NCBI RefSeq assembly: GCF_001675165.1
Contig: NZ_LROS01000011.1
Location: 357,466 to 421,465 of the forward strand
Source of the DNA: Clostridium ragsdalei P11
GTDB lineage: Bacteria > Bacillota > Clostridia > Clostridiales > Clostridiaceae
Reading direction: 5' to 3'
Length of the DNA: 64,000 nt
How positions within the stretch are numbered: the stretch's first letter is position 1; every line of letters starts with the position of its first letter. A model generated the notes under the pieces. The model saw only the letters and a list, made by a program, of their open reading frames with translations. It was not told the origin of the DNA and searched no databases. A program made the position numbers and the translations under genes. Positions 45,206 through 54,798 of this stretch are shown here, one piece after another.

Positions 45206-47086
45206 ATGTCAAATAACAAAATTTGTAAGTCAGCAGATAAGGTACTTGAAAAGTTTATAGGTTCTCTAGATGGTGTAGAAACTTCTCATCATAGGGTAGA
45301 AAGCCAAAGTGTTAAATGTGGTTTTGGTCAGCTAGGAGTCTGCTGTAGACTCTGTGCAAACGGTCCCTGCAGAATAACACCTAAAGCTCCAAGAGGAGTA
45401 TGTGGTGCTAGTGCTGATACCATGGTTGCAAGAAACTTTCTTAGAGCTGTAGCTGCCGGCAGTGGATGTTATATCCATATAGTCGAAAATACAGCTAGAA
45501 ACGTAAAATCAGTAGGTGAAACCGGCGGAGAGATAAAAGGAATGAATGCTCTCAACACCCTAGCAGAAAAACTTGGTATAACAGAATCTGACCCACATAA
45601 AAAAGCTGTACTAGTAGCTGATGCCGTATTAAAGGACTTATACAAACCAAAATTCGAAAAAATGGAAGTTATAAATAAATTAGCTTATGCACCTAGACTA
45701 GAAAATTGGAACAAATTAAATATAATGCCTGGCGGTGCAAAATCAGAAGTTTTTGATGGTGTAGTAAAAACTTCTACAAATCTAAACAGCGACCCTGTAG
45801 ATATGCTTCTAAATTGTTTAAAACTTGGAATATCCACTGGGATTTACGGACTTACCCTTACAAATTTATTAAATGACATAATTTTAGGTGAACCTGCTAT
45901 AAGACCTGCAAAAGTTGGTTTTAAAGTTGTAGATACGGATTATATAAATTTGATGATAACAGGCCACCAGCACTCCATGATTGCCCACCTTCAAGAAGAA
46001 CTTGTAAAACCTGAAGCTGTAAAAAAAGCCCAAGCAGTTGGTGCTAAAGGATTCAAACTAGTTGGATGTACCTGTGTCGGACAGGATTTACAGTTAAGAG
46101 GTAAATACTATACTGATGTTTTCTCCGGTCATGCAGGAAATAACTTTACAAGTGAAGCCTTAATAGCAACTGGAGGTATAGATGCAATAGTATCTGAATT
46201 TAACTGTACTCTTCCTGGCATCGAGCCAATAGCTGATAAGTTCATGGTTAAAATGATATGCCTAGATGACGTTTCTAAAAAATCAAATGCAGAATATGTA
46301 GAATACTCTTTTAAAGATAGAGAAAAAATAAGCAACCATGTTATAGATACGGCTATTGAAAGTTATAAGGAAAGAAGATCTAAAGTTACAATGAATATTC
46401 CTAAAAACCATGGCTTTGATGACGTCATAACAGGTGTAAGTGAAGGTTCCTTAAAATCCTTCTTAGGCGGAAGTTGGAAACCTCTTGTAGACTTAATTGC
46501 TGCTGGAAAAATTAAAGGTGTTGCTGGAATAGTAGGTTGTTCAAACTTAACTGCCAAAGGTCACGATGTATTTACAGTAGAACTTACAAAAGAACTCATA
46601 AAGAGAAATATAATTGTACTTTCTGCAGGTTGTTCAAGTGGTGGACTTGAAAATGTAGGACTTATGTCTCCAGGAGCTGCTGAACTTGCAGGAGATAGCT
46701 TAAAAGAAGTATGTAAGAGCCTAGGTATACCACCTGTACTAAATTTTGGTCCATGTCTTGCTATTGGAAGATTGGAAATTGTAGCAAAAGAACTAGCAGA
46801 ATACCTAAAAATAGATATTCCACAGCTTCCACTTGTGCTTTCTGCACCTCAATGGCTTGAAGAACAAGCATTGGCAGATGGAAGTTTTGGTCTTGCCCTT
46901 GGATTACCACTTCACCTTGCTATATCTCCTTTCATTGGTGGAAGCAAAGTGGTAACAAAAGTTTTATGTGAAGATATGGAAAATCTAACAGGCGGCAAGC
47001 TTATAATAGAAGACGATGTAATAAAAGCTGCAGATAAATTAGAAGAAACCATACTTGCAAGAAGGAAAAGCTTAGGTCTTAATTAA
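45206..47086 (+). CDS. cooS: Anaerobic Ni-Fe carbon monoxide dehydrogenase, catalytic subunit
   Basis: Oxidises CO + H2O to CO2 with two electrons, or the reverse; cytoplasmic homodimer. The 626-residue length is that of monofunctional CooS. N-terminal cluster cysteines are C38 and C46 (D-cluster), then C47, C50, C55 and C66 (B-cluster) in KCGFGQLGVCCRLCANGPC and RGVCGASADT. C-cluster ligand regions are all visible: TGHQHSMIAH, KLVGCTCVGQDLQLRG, EFNCTLPGIEP, IVGCSNLTA, LSAGCSSGGLENVG, and NFGPCLAIGRLEI. No acetyl-CoA synthase genes are adjacent, so it likely supplies electrons rather than acetyl-CoA. The ATG follows TTTGGAGG. It is followed by a ferredoxin and a flavoprotein gene in one operon. 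Confidence 0.97.
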   Translation: MSNNKICKSADKVLEKFIGSLDGVETSHHRVESQSVKCGFGQLGVCCRLCANGPCRITPKAPRGVCGASADTMVARNFLRAVAAGSGCYIHIVENTARNVKSVGETGGEIKGMNALNTLAEKLGITESDPHKKAVLVADAVLKDLYKPKFEKMEVINKLAYAPRLENWNKLNIMPGGAKSEVFDGVVKTSTNLNSDPVDMLLNCLKLGISTGIYGLTLTNLLNDIILGEPAIRPAKVGFKVVDTDYINLMITGHQHSMIAHLQEELVKPEAVKKAQAVGAKGFKLVGCTCVGQDLQLRGKYYTDVFSGHAGNNFTSEALIATGGIDAIVSEFNCTLPGIEPIADKFMVKMICLDDVSKKSNAEYVEYSFKDREKISNHVIDTAIESYKERRSKVTMNIPKNHGFDDVITGVSEGSLKSFLGGSWKPLVDLIAAGKIKGVAGIVGCSNLTAKGHDVFTVELTKELIKRNIIVLSAGCSSGGLENVGLMSPGAAELAGDSLKEVCKSLGIPPVLNFGPCLAIGRLEIVAKELAEYLKIDIPQLPLVLSAPQWLEEQALADGSFGLALGLPLHLAISPFIGGSKVVTKVLCEDMENLTGGKLIIEDDVIKAADKLEETILARRKSLGLN

Positions 47087-47104
47087 AATTTAGAGGGTGA
47101 TCTC

Positions 47105-47560
47105 ATGAAAAGAATAATGATAAATAAGGATTTATGTACCGGATGCTTAAATTGTACTTTAGCTTGTATGGCAGAACACAATGAAAATGGGAAATCTTTT
47201 TATGATCTGGATCTCAGCAATAAATTTCTTGAAAGTAGAAATCATATATCTAAAGATGATAATGGAAACAAGCTTCCTATATTTTGCCGTCACTGTGACG
47301 AACCTGAGTGCGTAATGACATGTATGAGCGGTGCCATGACTAAAGATCCTGAAACTGGTATAGTATCCTATGATGAGCATAAATGTGCCAGCTGCTTTAT
47401 GTGCGTCATGTCCTGTCCTTATGGAGTATTGAAACCAGATACTCAGACCAAAAGTAAAGTAGTTAAATGTGACCTGTGTGGTGACAGAGATACACCTAGA
47501 TGCGTTGAAAATTGTCCAACAGAAGCAATTTATATTGAAAAGGAGGCAGATCTCCTATGA
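47105..47560 (+). CDS. CooF-like 4x[4Fe-4S] ferredoxin
   Basis: Electron-transfer polyferredoxin for CO dehydrogenase. The 151-residue protein has four Cys clusters: CTGCLNCTLACMAEH, FCRHCDEPECVMTC, CASCFMCVMSCPYG and CDLCGDRDTPRCVENC, the order typical of CooF/HycB/DmsB-type proteins. There is no signal peptide, so it is cytoplasmic. Its ATG lies 18 bases after the cooS stop (AGAGGGTGATCTC spacing), and its stop overlaps the next gene. It would pass electrons from CooS to the flavoprotein or to other acceptors. Confidence 0.93.
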   Translation: MKRIMINKDLCTGCLNCTLACMAEHNENGKSFYDLDLSNKFLESRNHISKDDNGNKLPIFCRHCDEPECVMTCMSGAMTKDPETGIVSYDEHKCASCFMCVMSCPYGVLKPDTQTKSKVVKCDLCGDRDTPRCVENCPTEAIYIEKEADLL

Positions 47561-48819
47561 GTGGTTTAACAATAAAAATATTTTTTCACACAAAATATGT
47601 AATAATAGGAGCCAGTGCTGCTGGAATAAATGCTGCTAAAACTTTAAGAAAGTTAGATAAATCCTCCAAAATAACTATTATTTCAAAGGATGATGCAGTT
47701 TATTCAAGATGTATACTCCACAAAGTACTTGAGGGAAGTAGAAATTTAGATACCATAAATTTTGTAGATTCTGATTTCTTTGAAAAAAATAATATAGAAT
47801 GGATAAAAGATGCAGATGTAAGCAATATTGATATTGACAAGAAAAAAGTCTTACTTCAAGACAACAGCAGCTTCAAATTTGACAAGCTCCTTATAGCTTC
47901 TGGTGCTTCCTCCTTTATTCCCCCAGTTAAAAAATTAAGAGAAGCTAAAGGAGTGTACTCCCTTAGAAATTTTGAAGATGTAACTGCTATACAAGACAAA
48001 CTTAAAAACGCAAAACAAGTGGTAATACTTGGTGCAGGTCTTGTAGGAATTGATGCACTTTTAGGTCTTATGGTGAAAAATATAAAGATTTCAGTTGTAG
48101 AAATGGGAGATAGGATTCTCCCCCTTCAACTGGACAAAACTGCATCCACTATATATGAAAAGTTGTTAAAAGAAAAAGGTATAGATGTCTTTACTTCAGT
48201 TAAATTGGAAGAGGTAGTTTTAAATAAAGACGGAACTGTAAGTAAAGCAGTACTATCAAATTCAACTTCTATAGATTGCGATATGATAATAGTTGCTGCT
48301 GGTGTTAGACCAAATGTAAGCTTTATAAAAGACAGCAGGATAAAAGTTGAAAAAGGCATTGTCATAGACAAACATTGTAAAACCACTGTAGATAATATAT
48401 ATGCTGCAGGAGATGTTACTTTTACTGCTCCTATATGGCCTATAGCTGTAAAGCAGGGAATAACTGCTGCTTACAACATGGTAGGTATAAATAGAGAATT
48501 ACATGACACTTTTGGCATGAAGAACTCAATGAATTTATTTAACCTTCCATGCGTATCCCTTGGTAATGTAAATATAGCAGATGAAAGTTATGCTGTTGAT
48601 ACATTAGAAGGAGATGGAGTTTATCAAAAAATAGTTCACAAAGATGGAGTAATCTACGGTGCACTTCTAGTTGGAGATATATCTTACTGCGGCGTACTAG
48701 GATATCTCATAAAAAATAAAGTAAATATAAGCAATATCCATAAAAATATTTTTGACATAGATTATTCTGATTTTTACAATGTTGAAGAAGATGGACAATA
48801 TAGTTATCAATTGAGGTAA
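47557..48819 (+). CDS. FAD-dependent pyridine nucleotide-disulfide oxidoreductase (NADH-oxidase/rubredoxin-reductase type)
   Basis: Two-dinucleotide-fold flavoprotein. FAD-binding motif VIIGASAAGINAAKTLRKLD; NAD(P)-binding motif VVILGAGLVGIDALLGL; second FAD motif NIYAAGDVTFTAP. The Cys in YSRCILHKVL lies near the flavin site as in NADH oxidases and CoA-disulfide reductases. At 420 residues it has a shortened C-terminal domain. Overlapping the ferredoxin gene by four bases, it is expected to take electrons from CooF and reduce NAD(P)+ or another acceptor. The exact acceptor is not decided by sequence. An ATG at 47557 precedes a hydrophobic-looking lead, MSGLTIKIFFHTK, which is not a signal peptide. 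Confidence 0.88.
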   Translation: MSGLTIKIFFHTKYVIIGASAAGINAAKTLRKLDKSSKITIISKDDAVYSRCILHKVLEGSRNLDTINFVDSDFFEKNNIEWIKDADVSNIDIDKKKVLLQDNSSFKFDKLLIASGASSFIPPVKKLREAKGVYSLRNFEDVTAIQDKLKNAKQVVILGAGLVGIDALLGLMVKNIKISVVEMGDRILPLQLDKTASTIYEKLLKEKGIDVFTSVKLEEVVLNKDGTVSKAVLSNSTSIDCDMIIVAAGVRPNVSFIKDSRIKVEKGIVIDKHCKTTVDNIYAAGDVTFTAPIWPIAVKQGITAAYNMVGINRELHDTFGMKNSMNLFNLPCVSLGNVNIADESYAVDTLEGDGVYQKIVHKDGVIYGALLVGDISYCGVLGYLIKNKVNISNIHKNIFDIDYSDFYNVEEDGQYSYQLR

Positions 48820-48839
48820 ATTACTCTGTAGAGTTTCTA

Positions 48840-49076
48840 TACTGAAAGTTAAACTTATACCAGCCATATACTAACAAATTTCATCACACTAAAAACTTTT
48901 TATAAGTCTAAAGCTCGGTATTTTGAAAATCTAAAGAAGCTTATATAAACTCGTACCTCAGACATATATAAGCTTCTAAGGTTTTCTAAAATACCTCACT
49001 AAGACTTATATAAAAAGTTTTTAAGCGTTATTTCAATTTTGTTAGTATATTTTATGTATAAGTTCAACTTTCAACT
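48840..49076. repeat. Long palindrome P1 after the cooS operon
   Basis: Arms of about 105 bases: left CTGAAAGTTAAACTTATAC, ACTAACAAATTTCATCACAC, AAAAACTTTTTATAAGTC, AAGCTTATATA; the right arm is its imperfect reverse complement. The centre AACTCGTACCTCAGAC occurs again, inverted, in the centre of P2. It begins 20 bases after the flavoprotein stop codon and would act as a transcript-end stem. Confidence 0.8.
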
Positions 49077-49233
49077 AGTAACACCTATAAATTATATCAA
49101 CCATACAACTGATACGATTGTGTATGCATTAGATAAACTACTCTAAATTTCTGTAGGAAATTCTCCTATTTTAGATAAAAATGATTCTCAAGAATATGTT
49201 AAAGTATTTATATAATATACTGTTTCTAACTAA

Positions 49234-49452
49234 AATAAACTTATACGTAAGAATATTTTACAATAAACAAGTATATTTAAATATTTTGTATATAAGCCTT
49301 AATGGAAAATTTGTTAAAAAACTTAGGCTTTTTGAATTGTCTGAGGTACGAGTTTTCAAAATGCCTTAGGTTTTTTACAAATTTTCTGATTAGGCTTATC
49401 AAAATATTTAACATACTTGTGGTTGTAAAAATATTCGGAGTATAAGTTTATT
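49234..49452. repeat. Family-2 long palindrome, copy P2
   Basis: The left arm (AATAAACTTATACGTAAGAA, ATATTTTACAATAAACAAG, TAAATATTTTGTATATAAGC) and the reverse complement of the right arm (AATAAACTTATACTCCGAAT, ATTTTTACAACCACAAG, TTAAATATTTTGATAAGCC) align over about 100 bases. The centre is TGTCTGAGGTACGAGTT. It lies between the 3' ends of the convergent cooS operon and the surface protein gene. Confidence 0.8.
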
Positions 49453-49472
49453 TTTATTTTGAAACTCTACAT

Positions 49473-49512
49473 TAACCTTCTTCTATTTAAAATAACCTTC
49501 TTCTATTTAAAA
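49473..49512. repeat. 20-bp perfect tandem duplication over the surface-protein stop codon
   Basis: TAACCTTCTTCTATTTAAAA occurs twice in a row (49473-49492 and 49493-49512). The second copy covers the stop codon (CTA at 49503) and last codons of the surface protein gene. A recent slippage or repair event is likely. Confidence 0.9.
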
Positions 49513-52500
49513 TTAAATGTATAGGTTATAACTTCACTTGAACTCACAACCTTAAATGCTGCAGTAAATGACTTACCTTTTAAATCATTCAAAGTTACAT
49601 CTTCAAATTTATCTTTACCAGCTAGCTTTGCAAAAGACTCATCAAGTTGCTTTTTAACTGACGGTAATAAAATATTTACACTATTAAGTGTTACATCTCC
49701 TACTTTTAAATTTTTAGGATATATAGGTAGTTTTTTTGTGTCTTTCATATAATTTTTCATATTCCCTACTTTAATAGCATCTTTAAGCAGTATAGTTCCA
49801 TCTTTAATTGTAAGGTCAATATTATTGTTAACATCTACATTTTTGACATCTACATAATCTACGCTAGAAACATACTTAGCTTGATCTATAATCTTAGCAT
49901 TTTGATCTATAATCTTTATTCTATACTGTGCAATGGATAATCTTTCATAATTAGCTAATGATTTTATTTCTTTATCAGTTACTCCTGAAAGCATTGCAGA
50001 TTTAATTTTTGCATTGATATCATCTACTAAAGATTGTAAATCATCTTTATCAACTATTAAGGCTGCCGCATCTTTGCTCTCAGGTAATTTTGATAATTCT
50101 TCTATTATTTTATCAGTATCAGTTTTAGCTTTTGTAGCTCCATCCAATATATTTATTATTTCTTCTGATAATTTATTTATATCACTTTGAGTAGCATCAT
50201 TATTACTTAATAAATCCTCAGCAGTTTTTATTTTATCTTGTATTATAAGGTATATCTCTGATGTACAATCTCCCTCTTTTACTGCTTTTGCTTTTTCTAT
50301 TGCTTTTGTTAATTCTGTCTTATCTACTGGTCCTATTGGAACTATTTCTTTCAATGAATTTTTTGCATCTTTTATTTTGTTATATGCAGTATCTATATCA
50401 GCTTGGATAACCTTATCATTTTTTAATACAGATTCTGCAAATGTTATTGCATCCTCTAGTACCTTATATGATTCAGCTGTATATTTATCCTTATTTAGTG
50501 CCTTTACAGCGTTTATCTCATCTGTTAGCACAACTTCACTTACGCTACCTACATCAAAATTAAAGATATAGTCTATATTTTTATCATTAACTTTAAGTGT
50601 TGCAGTAAAAGATTTCCCTCTTAAATCATAAAGGACAACATCCTCAAATTTTGTTTTATTCACAAAACTTGTAAAAGCAGCATTAATATCATTTTTACAG
50701 CTTGGGTCAAAAAGGTTTACATTTTGAATTACCCTATCACCTATTTTCAATGCTATTGGCTGTATTATCTTTGAACTATTGTCTTTTATATAGTCAAGTA
50801 TACTATGACCATCGAATACCTCTCCTAATTTTTCGTCCTTTTCCACTTTAACATTTATATTATTAGGAGCAATATAATTAACAACTCCATATCTTCCAAA
50901 TAGATACTCTGTTTGATCAAAAAACATTCCAGTTTGATCTATTAAATTCACTCTTTTTTTTGCAATATCTATTCTTTCATAATTAGGTAAAGCTTGAATC
51001 TCTTCACTTGAAACTCCAAAAGCTTTTAAATCATATGCATCTTTTTCAATTTCATTTATTAATAGTACTAAATCACTTTTTTCATTTACTAAATCGGCTT
51101 CTTGTTCATTTTTAGGAAGTTTTAATAAAGCAGCACCTATAGAACTAATTTTTTCTTTTGCCATTTTTGCTCTAAGTTCTACATTCAGTATTAAGTCTGA
51201 TGCATTATCTACTTCTTTTTGTGACGCTTTCTCATTATTTAATACTACCTCAGCATCTCTTATTGCATTTGATATAGCTTCATATATTTTTGGTGTATAA
51301 TTTTCTTTTTTCAATGTTTTTGCATTTTTTATTATATTAATTAGTGATGTTTTATCTGTTGTTGGAATAATTTCTTTAAATCGAACAGTATAAGTTATAG
51401 GATCATGGGAAGGGGTCCCATTTCTTAGATAGGAACCAAAAGTTACAGTAAAGGACTTACCTATCATATCTTTTAAGGTAACTTCTTCATACTTATCCTT
51501 TTGTGCTAATTTTGCTAAGTCAGCATCAATTTCTTTCCTAACTTTAGTCAAAGCAATATTTACGGATTTTGGTGTTTCATTCCCGATAGTCATGGCTTTT
51601 GGAACAAACATATATGTTTGGCTAGCTTTCTGATATGGCGTATACATATCTTTACCATGCACCGCATCTTTAAGCAGAACGCCGTAGTTCTTAGTATCAA
51701 TCAGCACATCAATATTATTGTTTAAGTCTACACCCTGTACATTGAGGAAATAATGTTCTTTTCCATCAGTTTTAGGAAGATCATCTGCCGTATCTTTCTC
51801 AAGATAAGTTGCTCCTGGTTTTCCATTTGAATCATATGCACAAATAAACTTTGCTTCATGAACGACCTTTTCACCGTTAGCAATATCTGCCATTCTTTTA
51901 TTTGCAATTTCAACTTTTCCATGATCATCTAATTTATTTATTTCTCCTATAGATAAACCTGATTCCTTTACCTTTGTTTCATAATCTTCCAATAAAGGCT
52001 GCAATTCACTTTTCAACATTTTATTTGCTGCTTCTTCTGTTTCCGGCAATTTTGCTAAGGCGACTCTTATTTCGCTGGTTTTGTCTTGAGATGCATTTGC
52101 CTTTTCCATAGCATCCAAGATTCCTTGTATTGCTTCTTTTATCTCCTTTGTTGTTGCATTCTCCTTCTTAGTTACATTTTGTCCTGCATTTACAGCATCT
52201 ATAATGATTTTATAAGCTTCCTTTGTATAATCAGTTTTCTTTAATGACTGTGCCTCTTTAATAGTTTTTTCTAAGATATCAGTTGGAGTTGTAGGCTTTT
52301 CGTCCTTGCCCTTAAAATTAATTGTGTAATTAATACCTTTACGGCTTCCTCTAAAAGATTTCCCTTCTAGAGATTTTAATGTAACCTCTTTAAGATCATT
52401 CTTTCCTGCCAAACTTATAAAAGCATTGCAAATGTCTTTGTTGCAATTTGATTCAAACATATTTACATCTTTAAGAGTTCTACCTGCTACATTTAGTGTA

Positions 52501-54683
52501 GGTAATTGTATAAATTGTCCATGCTCATTAATGTATTTAAAGAATCCTTTGCTCTCCATAACTTCACAAAATAGGTAGTCCTCATCTTTTATAAAGATAT
52601 CAATATAATTATTATCATCCACATCTTTTACATCTGCAGTTTCACCAAACATATATCTGGCTTCCAAAACTAGCTTTTTTCCCTGCTCGCTCTTAACCAA
52701 TTTTAAACAATCTTCTAATTTCTTAACTTCTTTATCTACTTCTATTTGTGTAGCCTTAGAATTATTTAATAAAGCTTCACCATTTTTTATTGAATTTAAT
52801 ATTGATTTATACACTTCTGGTGTACAATCAGCTTCTTCTATTGTTTTTGCTTCTTTTATTGCATTATTTAGTGGTTCATAATGTATAGTATTTGAATTAT
52901 TACTTGATCTACCACCTGAAGATGTATTTGTAGATGGGCTTGTTGTAGGCACAGTTGAAATTTCTTTGGAGCTTCCATCATCTGAACTTCTATTTTTTCC
53001 GCCCACGATAGCAGTTACACCTTTAACAAGTGCTACAGTAGTAGGCTTAGCTTCTATACTAGCCCCACTCACTCCTATGTTTGCTGTAGTTATTTTAGCA
53101 TTTCCTTTAACACTCGCTGCTGCATTAAGATTTAAGGTTTTTATAATTGTACTAGAAGATGTACTTATTGAACTATTTGATGCTTCTGGTCTAACATATA
53201 AAACAGATATTTTAGCACCTTGAACATTTACCTTTACTCCACTTCCTGCTACTTCAACAGTATCAAAACTTCCGCTTAAAGTAGCTGAAGCACCCTGATT
53301 AACTATAACTTTCCCAGTTTTACTTGCTACTGATTGATCTACGTTTCCATTAGACTCTATGGTTGTAGAAGTTATACTCGATGTTGCATCTGTAACTACT
53401 CTAGCTTGTTCACCTAAAGCTTTATCCAAACTAATTGTATCAACACTCATATTATGGCAATTAATACTATGACTTCCACCACCATTAACAATAACTTTTC
53501 CAGTTACATTTACATTATCAAGATCTATATTTCCATCTCCAACAGTTGATGCAATTAATAAATCTCCAGTTATTGTTGTATTTTTTAGTTTAACGCCCGG
53601 TGCACTAATAATAGCTGATCCAGTAACAGTATCCCCAGTAAAAGTTCCAGAATTTGAATATGTTTTTGCAACATTTACTGATGATTTATCATCCATTACT
53701 TTTCCAACTACAGAATCTTCTACAACAGAATCACCACCTAAAGCTACTACTTTAGTATTTAAGTTTATACGTTTTTGTAAATATTTATTAATATTAGTAT
53801 CCATATCATTAGATACTAATACCACTGGTGATGACGTGTTAGAAGCTACTGCCGAACCTGCCAATGCATCTGCAAAACCTTTTCCGTTTGCTAAATATAC
53901 AGTATCGAAATTAAGTTTTGAACTAAATTCGCTCAATACTTTTAGGTCTGTAGCATATCTATCAGTGCCTGATAATCTAACAGGATTAGATACTTCTGCG
54001 TCTATCTTTTCTGATAAAACCCCTTTTCCACCAATTACATATGTTTTTGTTACTCCACTATTCTTTATGTAAGTTTGAGCATCTGCTGATAATCCATTTT
54101 TGCCACTTAGTATTATGGGCATGTTTAACTGTGAAGCTATTGCTGATATACTTAAAGCATCTGGGAAATCTTCACCATAAGCCACTACTACGGCATTGGG
54201 CTTATTTAATTGTTTAGCTACAAGTAATGATGTCTCATATCTATCTTTACCTTCTATTCTAGTGAACGTAACTCCTTTAGAATTTAATTGAGTCTCTACA
54301 GCAGCATTTACACTACTCCTACCTCCTATAATTATAGCTTTTTTTGCCTTTAATCTAGTTATTTCAGCAATTGTATCACTACTTAGTCCAGTACTACTTG
54401 ACAATAATATTGGAGTATTATACTTTTTTGCTAAAGGTGCTGCACATAATGCATCCGGGAAATTATCACCAGCTGCAATAATTACAGTATCTGCAGATAT
54501 GAATTTTTCAGACAGAGCATTTGAGGTTGCATACCTATCAGCGCCTGCTATTCTATGTGCTGTTATTATATTTTGTGTTACTTGGGTTTGGTTAATATCA
54601 GCTTTAGCCACACCTGGCAATCCAGCAGGTGCTAACAGTATTCCTAACATTGCTAATATTACTTTTGTCTTTGTATTTACCAT
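49503..54683 (-). CDS. Large cell-surface protein with CWB2 anchor and tandem repeat modules
   Basis: Secreted protein of 1726 residues. A signal peptide (about 1-29: Lys-rich lead, AMLGILLAPAGLPGVAKA) is followed by three cell-wall-binding repeat-2 units (about 42-330; AGADRYATSNALSEKF, IEGKDRYETSLLVAKQL, LSGTDRYATDLKVLSEF), which bind anionic polymers of the wall. Residues about 345-560 look like a beta-helix (TTITGDLLIASTVGDGNIDL, NVNVTGKVIVNGGGSHSI). A Ser/Thr/Asn linker follows, then five helical FIVAR-like units (LNNAIKEAKTIEEADCTPEV, INIIKNAKTLKKENYTPKIY) alternating with four beta-type units ending in EVTLKSLEGKSFRG or FEDVTLNDLKGKSFTAAF. No LPXTG. The SD AGGGGGG precedes the ATG. Adhesin or S-layer-like role is inferred. 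Confidence 0.9.
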   Translation of the reverse strand: MVNTKTKVILAMLGILLAPAGLPGVAKADINQTQVTQNIITAHRIAGADRYATSNALSEKFISADTVIIAAGDNFPDALCAAPLAKKYNTPILLSSSTGLSSDTIAEITRLKAKKAIIIGGRSSVNAAVETQLNSKGVTFTRIEGKDRYETSLLVAKQLNKPNAVVVAYGEDFPDALSISAIASQLNMPIILSGKNGLSADAQTYIKNSGVTKTYVIGGKGVLSEKIDAEVSNPVRLSGTDRYATDLKVLSEFSSKLNFDTVYLANGKGFADALAGSAVASNTSSPVVLVSNDMDTNINKYLQKRINLNTKVVALGGDSVVEDSVVGKVMDDKSSVNVAKTYSNSGTFTGDTVTGSAIISAPGVKLKNTTITGDLLIASTVGDGNIDLDNVNVTGKVIVNGGGSHSINCHNMSVDTISLDKALGEQARVVTDATSSITSTTIESNGNVDQSVASKTGKVIVNQGASATLSGSFDTVEVAGSGVKVNVQGAKISVLYVRPEASNSSISTSSSTIIKTLNLNAAASVKGNAKITTANIGVSGASIEAKPTTVALVKGVTAIVGGKNRSSDDGSSKEISTVPTTSPSTNTSSGGRSSNNSNTIHYEPLNNAIKEAKTIEEADCTPEVYKSILNSIKNGEALLNNSKATQIEVDKEVKKLEDCLKLVKSEQGKKLVLEARYMFGETADVKDVDDNNYIDIFIKDEDYLFCEVMESKGFFKYINEHGQFIQLPTLNVAGRTLKDVNMFESNCNKDICNAFISLAGKNDLKEVTLKSLEGKSFRGSRKGINYTINFKGKDEKPTTPTDILEKTIKEAQSLKKTDYTKEAYKIIIDAVNAGQNVTKKENATTKEIKEAIQGILDAMEKANASQDKTSEIRVALAKLPETEEAANKMLKSELQPLLEDYETKVKESGLSIGEINKLDDHGKVEIANKRMADIANGEKVVHEAKFICAYDSNGKPGATYLEKDTADDLPKTDGKEHYFLNVQGVDLNNNIDVLIDTKNYGVLLKDAVHGKDMYTPYQKASQTYMFVPKAMTIGNETPKSVNIALTKVRKEIDADLAKLAQKDKYEEVTLKDMIGKSFTVTFGSYLRNGTPSHDPITYTVRFKEIIPTTDKTSLINIIKNAKTLKKENYTPKIYEAISNAIRDAEVVLNNEKASQKEVDNASDLILNVELRAKMAKEKISSIGAALLKLPKNEQEADLVNEKSDLVLLINEIEKDAYDLKAFGVSSEEIQALPNYERIDIAKKRVNLIDQTGMFFDQTEYLFGRYGVVNYIAPNNINVKVEKDEKLGEVFDGHSILDYIKDNSSKIIQPIALKIGDRVIQNVNLFDPSCKNDINAAFTSFVNKTKFEDVVLYDLRGKSFTATLKVNDKNIDYIFNFDVGSVSEVVLTDEINAVKALNKDKYTAESYKVLEDAITFAESVLKNDKVIQADIDTAYNKIKDAKNSLKEIVPIGPVDKTELTKAIEKAKAVKEGDCTSEIYLIIQDKIKTAEDLLSNNDATQSDINKLSEEIINILDGATKAKTDTDKIIEELSKLPESKDAAALIVDKDDLQSLVDDINAKIKSAMLSGVTDKEIKSLANYERLSIAQYRIKIIDQNAKIIDQAKYVSSVDYVDVKNVDVNNNIDLTIKDGTILLKDAIKVGNMKNYMKDTKKLPIYPKNLKVGDVTLNSVNILLPSVKKQLDESFAKLAGKDKFEDVTLNDLKGKSFTAAFKVVSSSEVITYTFNFK

Positions 54684-54798
54684 TAATTTCCCCCCTATTA
54701 AACCATTTGGTGTAAAGTTTCTTCACACTTATTTACAGCAATTTTAATACCAATATTACAAATCTATTGAAACTGTGCTTTTATTTTCTATTTCTATC

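Noticed and set aside
45206..47086. Bifunctional CO dehydrogenase/acetyl-CoA synthase alpha-beta partner (AcsA)
   Set aside because: No acsB, acsC, acsD or acsE genes are adjacent, and the operon has a CooF-like ferredoxin and a flavoprotein instead; CooS is the better name.
49181..49369. Open frame of 62 codons on the plus strand after the cooS operon
   Set aside because: It lies mainly in palindrome P2, has a composition typical of AT-rich non-coding sequence, and no ribosome site.
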